A DNA stretch of 64,000 bases from Acetobacter sp. UBA5411 (GTDB lineage: Bacteria; Pseudomonadota; Alphaproteobacteria; Acetobacterales; Acetobacteraceae): positions 205,679 to 269,678 of the forward strand of contig NZ_DHNR01000005.1 of the NCBI RefSeq assembly GCF_002409645.1. Reading direction: 5' to 3'. A model generated the notes under the pieces. The model did no database searches. It was not told the DNA's origin and saw nothing but the letters and a program-made list of their open reading frames with translations. The translations under genes and the position numbers were made by a program. Below are positions 62,653 to 64,000 of the stretch, in pieces. The first letter of the stretch is position 1; each line of letters starts with the position of its first letter.

Positions 62653-64000
62653 GAGACGTAATTCTTCATGACACGAGCATAGAGCGATGGCAGCACAAGT
62701 AACGTCAGAAGAGTCGAGGAGATCAGTCCGCCGATCACAACCGTGGCCAGCGGTCGCTCGACCTCGGCACCGGCGCTGGTCGAAACAGCCATGGGAATGA
62801 AGCCCAGACTGGCGACCAGAGCGGTCGCCATCACCGGACGGAAACGCTCTTCCGCCGCCTCGAACGCCGCGCGTGCCGCACTTTTACCCGTCAGACGCAG
62901 GGAGCTTATCGCGGTCACGAGTACCACACCGTTCAGAACCGCCACACCAAACAGGGCGATAAAGCCGATTCCCGCCGAGACGCTGAACGGCAGGCCGCGA
63001 AGGGAGAGCGCCAGAATACCGCCTGTCGCAGCAATGGGCAGATTGATGAACACGAGTCCGGCCAGTCGAATGGAATTCAGGGCGGCGACAAGCAGCGCGA
63101 AAATCAGCGTCAGGGCGATCGGCACAACAACTTCCAGACGCGCCATCGCCGAGCGCAGATTCTGGAACTGTCCGGCCCAGACCATGCGATAGCCTGCGGG
63201 CAGACTGACTTTCGTGCTGACGGCCTTCTGCGCTTCCGTCACAAAGGAACTCAGATCACGCCCGCGCACATTGGCCTGCACGATCAGGCGACGGCGGATA
63301 TTGTCTCGACCAATGCGGGGTGGGCCATCCTGCACCGTGACCTTCGCCACCTCCGAAAGCAGAACCGCCCCACGTCCATCTGCGCGACGTATTCTGAGGC
63401 GGGCGATCTGGTCCGGTGTGCCGACCTGCGCCGGATCATAACGAACCTGCGTGCTGATCAGGGCGTCACCGACCGTGACGGGCTTTCCGATGTGACCGCC
63501 GACAGCTTCAACCACATTCAGAAGTTCCTGCTGGGAGACGCCAAGACGCGCAGCCTGTCTGCGGTCGATGTCGATATGGATAAACGCAACGCTTCCCTTT
63601 CCCTGTGGCGCAACATCGGCTGCACCGGGGATGGCTTTCAGGACCGCCGCCACCCTGTCTCCGAGCCGGGCCAGCGTGGCGAGGTCATCGCCATAGATGG
63701 AGACGGCGATCTGTGTCCGGACGCCGGACAGGAGATCATCCATCCGCATCTGCACCGGCTGGCTCCATGACTGCGCCACTTCCGGCAGTTCATCGCTCAG
63801 CACCCTGCTCATCGCCGTCACGAGGCCTTCCTGTGTCCGAGCCGTGGTCCACTGGGATGGCGGCTTTAGGAATATGAAACTGTCCGTCTCGTTGGCGCCC
63901 ATTGGGTCGGTGGGGATCGCCGACGTTCCCGTATTGCTGACAACGGCGGTGACTTCGGGAAACCGGCGCAAGATACGCTCCTGAATACTGACTTCCTTCA
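62649..64000 (-). CDS. Heavy-metal RND pump (CzcA/CusA-like), C-terminal part
   Basis: The frame is open to the window edge, so the N-terminal half is missing; about 450 residues are visible. The opening ILRRFPEVTAVVSNTGTSAIPTDPMGANETD matches the second periplasmic loop of HME pumps (the conserved T-G-x-x-x-I-x-T-D-P-M-G). The C-terminal membrane domain follows with SSLRLTGKSAARAAFEAAEERFRPVMATALVA and TLLVLPSLYARV. It is distinct from the pump at 54749-57862 and has its own two-component system downstream. Confidence 0.85.
   Translation of the reverse strand, partial: KEVSIQERILRRFPEVTAVVSNTGTSAIPTDPMGANETDSFIFLKPPSQWTTARTQEGLVTAMSRVLSDELPEVAQSWSQPVQMRMDDLLSGVRTQIAVSIYGDDLATLARLGDRVAAVLKAIPGAADVAPQGKGSVAFIHIDIDRRQAARLGVSQQELLNVVEAVGGHIGKPVTVGDALISTQVRYDPAQVGTPDQIARLRIRRADGRGAVLLSEVAKVTVQDGPPRIGRDNIRRRLIVQANVRGRDLSSFVTEAQKAVSTKVSLPAGYRMVWAGQFQNLRSAMARLEVVVPIALTLIFALLVAALNSIRLAGLVFINLPIAATGGILALSLRGLPFSVSAGIGFIALFGVAVLNGVVLVTAISSLRLTGKSAARAAFEAAEERFRPVMATALVASLGFIPMAVSTSAGAEVERPLATVVIGGLISSTLLTLLVLPSLYARVMKNYVS

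Noticed and set aside
1..64000. CRISPR arrays, tRNA, rRNA, intact insertion sequences, phage genes
   Set aside because: No regularly spaced repeats, no tRNA-like cloverleaf or rRNA sequence, and no transposase or integrase frame was recognised.

Overview
The window looks like chromosome of an alphaproteobacterium, most probably an acetic acid bacterium (Acetobacteraceae). The pointers are a B12-dependent radical SAM protein resembling the hopanoid C-3 methylase HpnR, an EcfG/NepR/HisKA_2-kinase stress-response set, a GapR-type (DUF2312) nucleoid protein, a glpDFK glycerol operon, sugar porins and sugar-acid transporters, and an exopolysaccharide locus. The genus cannot be fixed by reading alone. 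No rRNA, tRNA, intact insertion sequence or CRISPR array was seen.

Layout. 1-3.7 kb: end of a LysR regulator, an MFS sugar-acid permease and an alginate-export-type porin, closed by a clear terminator. 3.9-5.8 kb: an AT-rich patch with a frameshifted MFS gene and an almost 600-base AT-rich upstream region. 5.8-9.4 kb: FAD monooxygenase, divergent from oxalate decarboxylase and a DUF1275 membrane protein. 9.6-15.9 kb: TetR-RND adaptor-RND pump-outer membrane factor, overlapping genes with a palindrome at the promoter. 16.1-21 kb: glpR and glpD-glpF-glpK with GlpR-like operators. 21-27 kb: recQ, an OmpA-like lipoprotein, cydDC. 27-29.8 kb: ecfG, nepR and sensor kinase of the general stress response, with no phyR. 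30-31.5 kb: OprB-like porin. 31.9-35.3 kb: cobU / cobT-cobS / cobC-like late cobalamin genes plus a secreted unknown. 35.6-38.3 kb: zwf with a coupled small membrane protein, and a divergent gapR preceded by a striking leader (inverted repeat, perfect Shine-Dalgarno, 13-codon ORF, hairpin). 38.5-46.7 kb: a small membrane protein and a six-gene exopolysaccharide operon. 47-48.6 kb: hpnR-like gene. 48.7-51 kb: lipoprotein, Trm112, LON-domain protein, thioredoxin-TPR protein. 51.3-53.2 kb: SDR oxidoreductase divergent from an AraC regulator. 53.2-59 kb: heavy-metal RND efflux operon (adaptor-pump-outer membrane factor). 59.3-60 kb: nth. 60.2-60.4 kb: decayed ArsR-type regulator. 60.6-64 kb: two-component system coupled to a second heavy-metal RND pump that runs off the window.

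How the parts relate: import and oxidation of sugars and glycerol (porins, MFS, glp genes, zwf) are interleaved with envelope functions (exopolysaccharide, hopanoid methylation, cydDC) and efflux. The late cobalamin genes supply the cofactor that the HpnR-like enzyme is expected to need. Nothing in the window is a clearly unprecedented system. The observations most worth a second look are the gapR leader, the GlpR operators (one inside the end of glpR), the AT-rich patch with its broken transporter, the small membrane protein with repeated GATAAG elements, and the decayed ArsR gene beside the metal-efflux genes.
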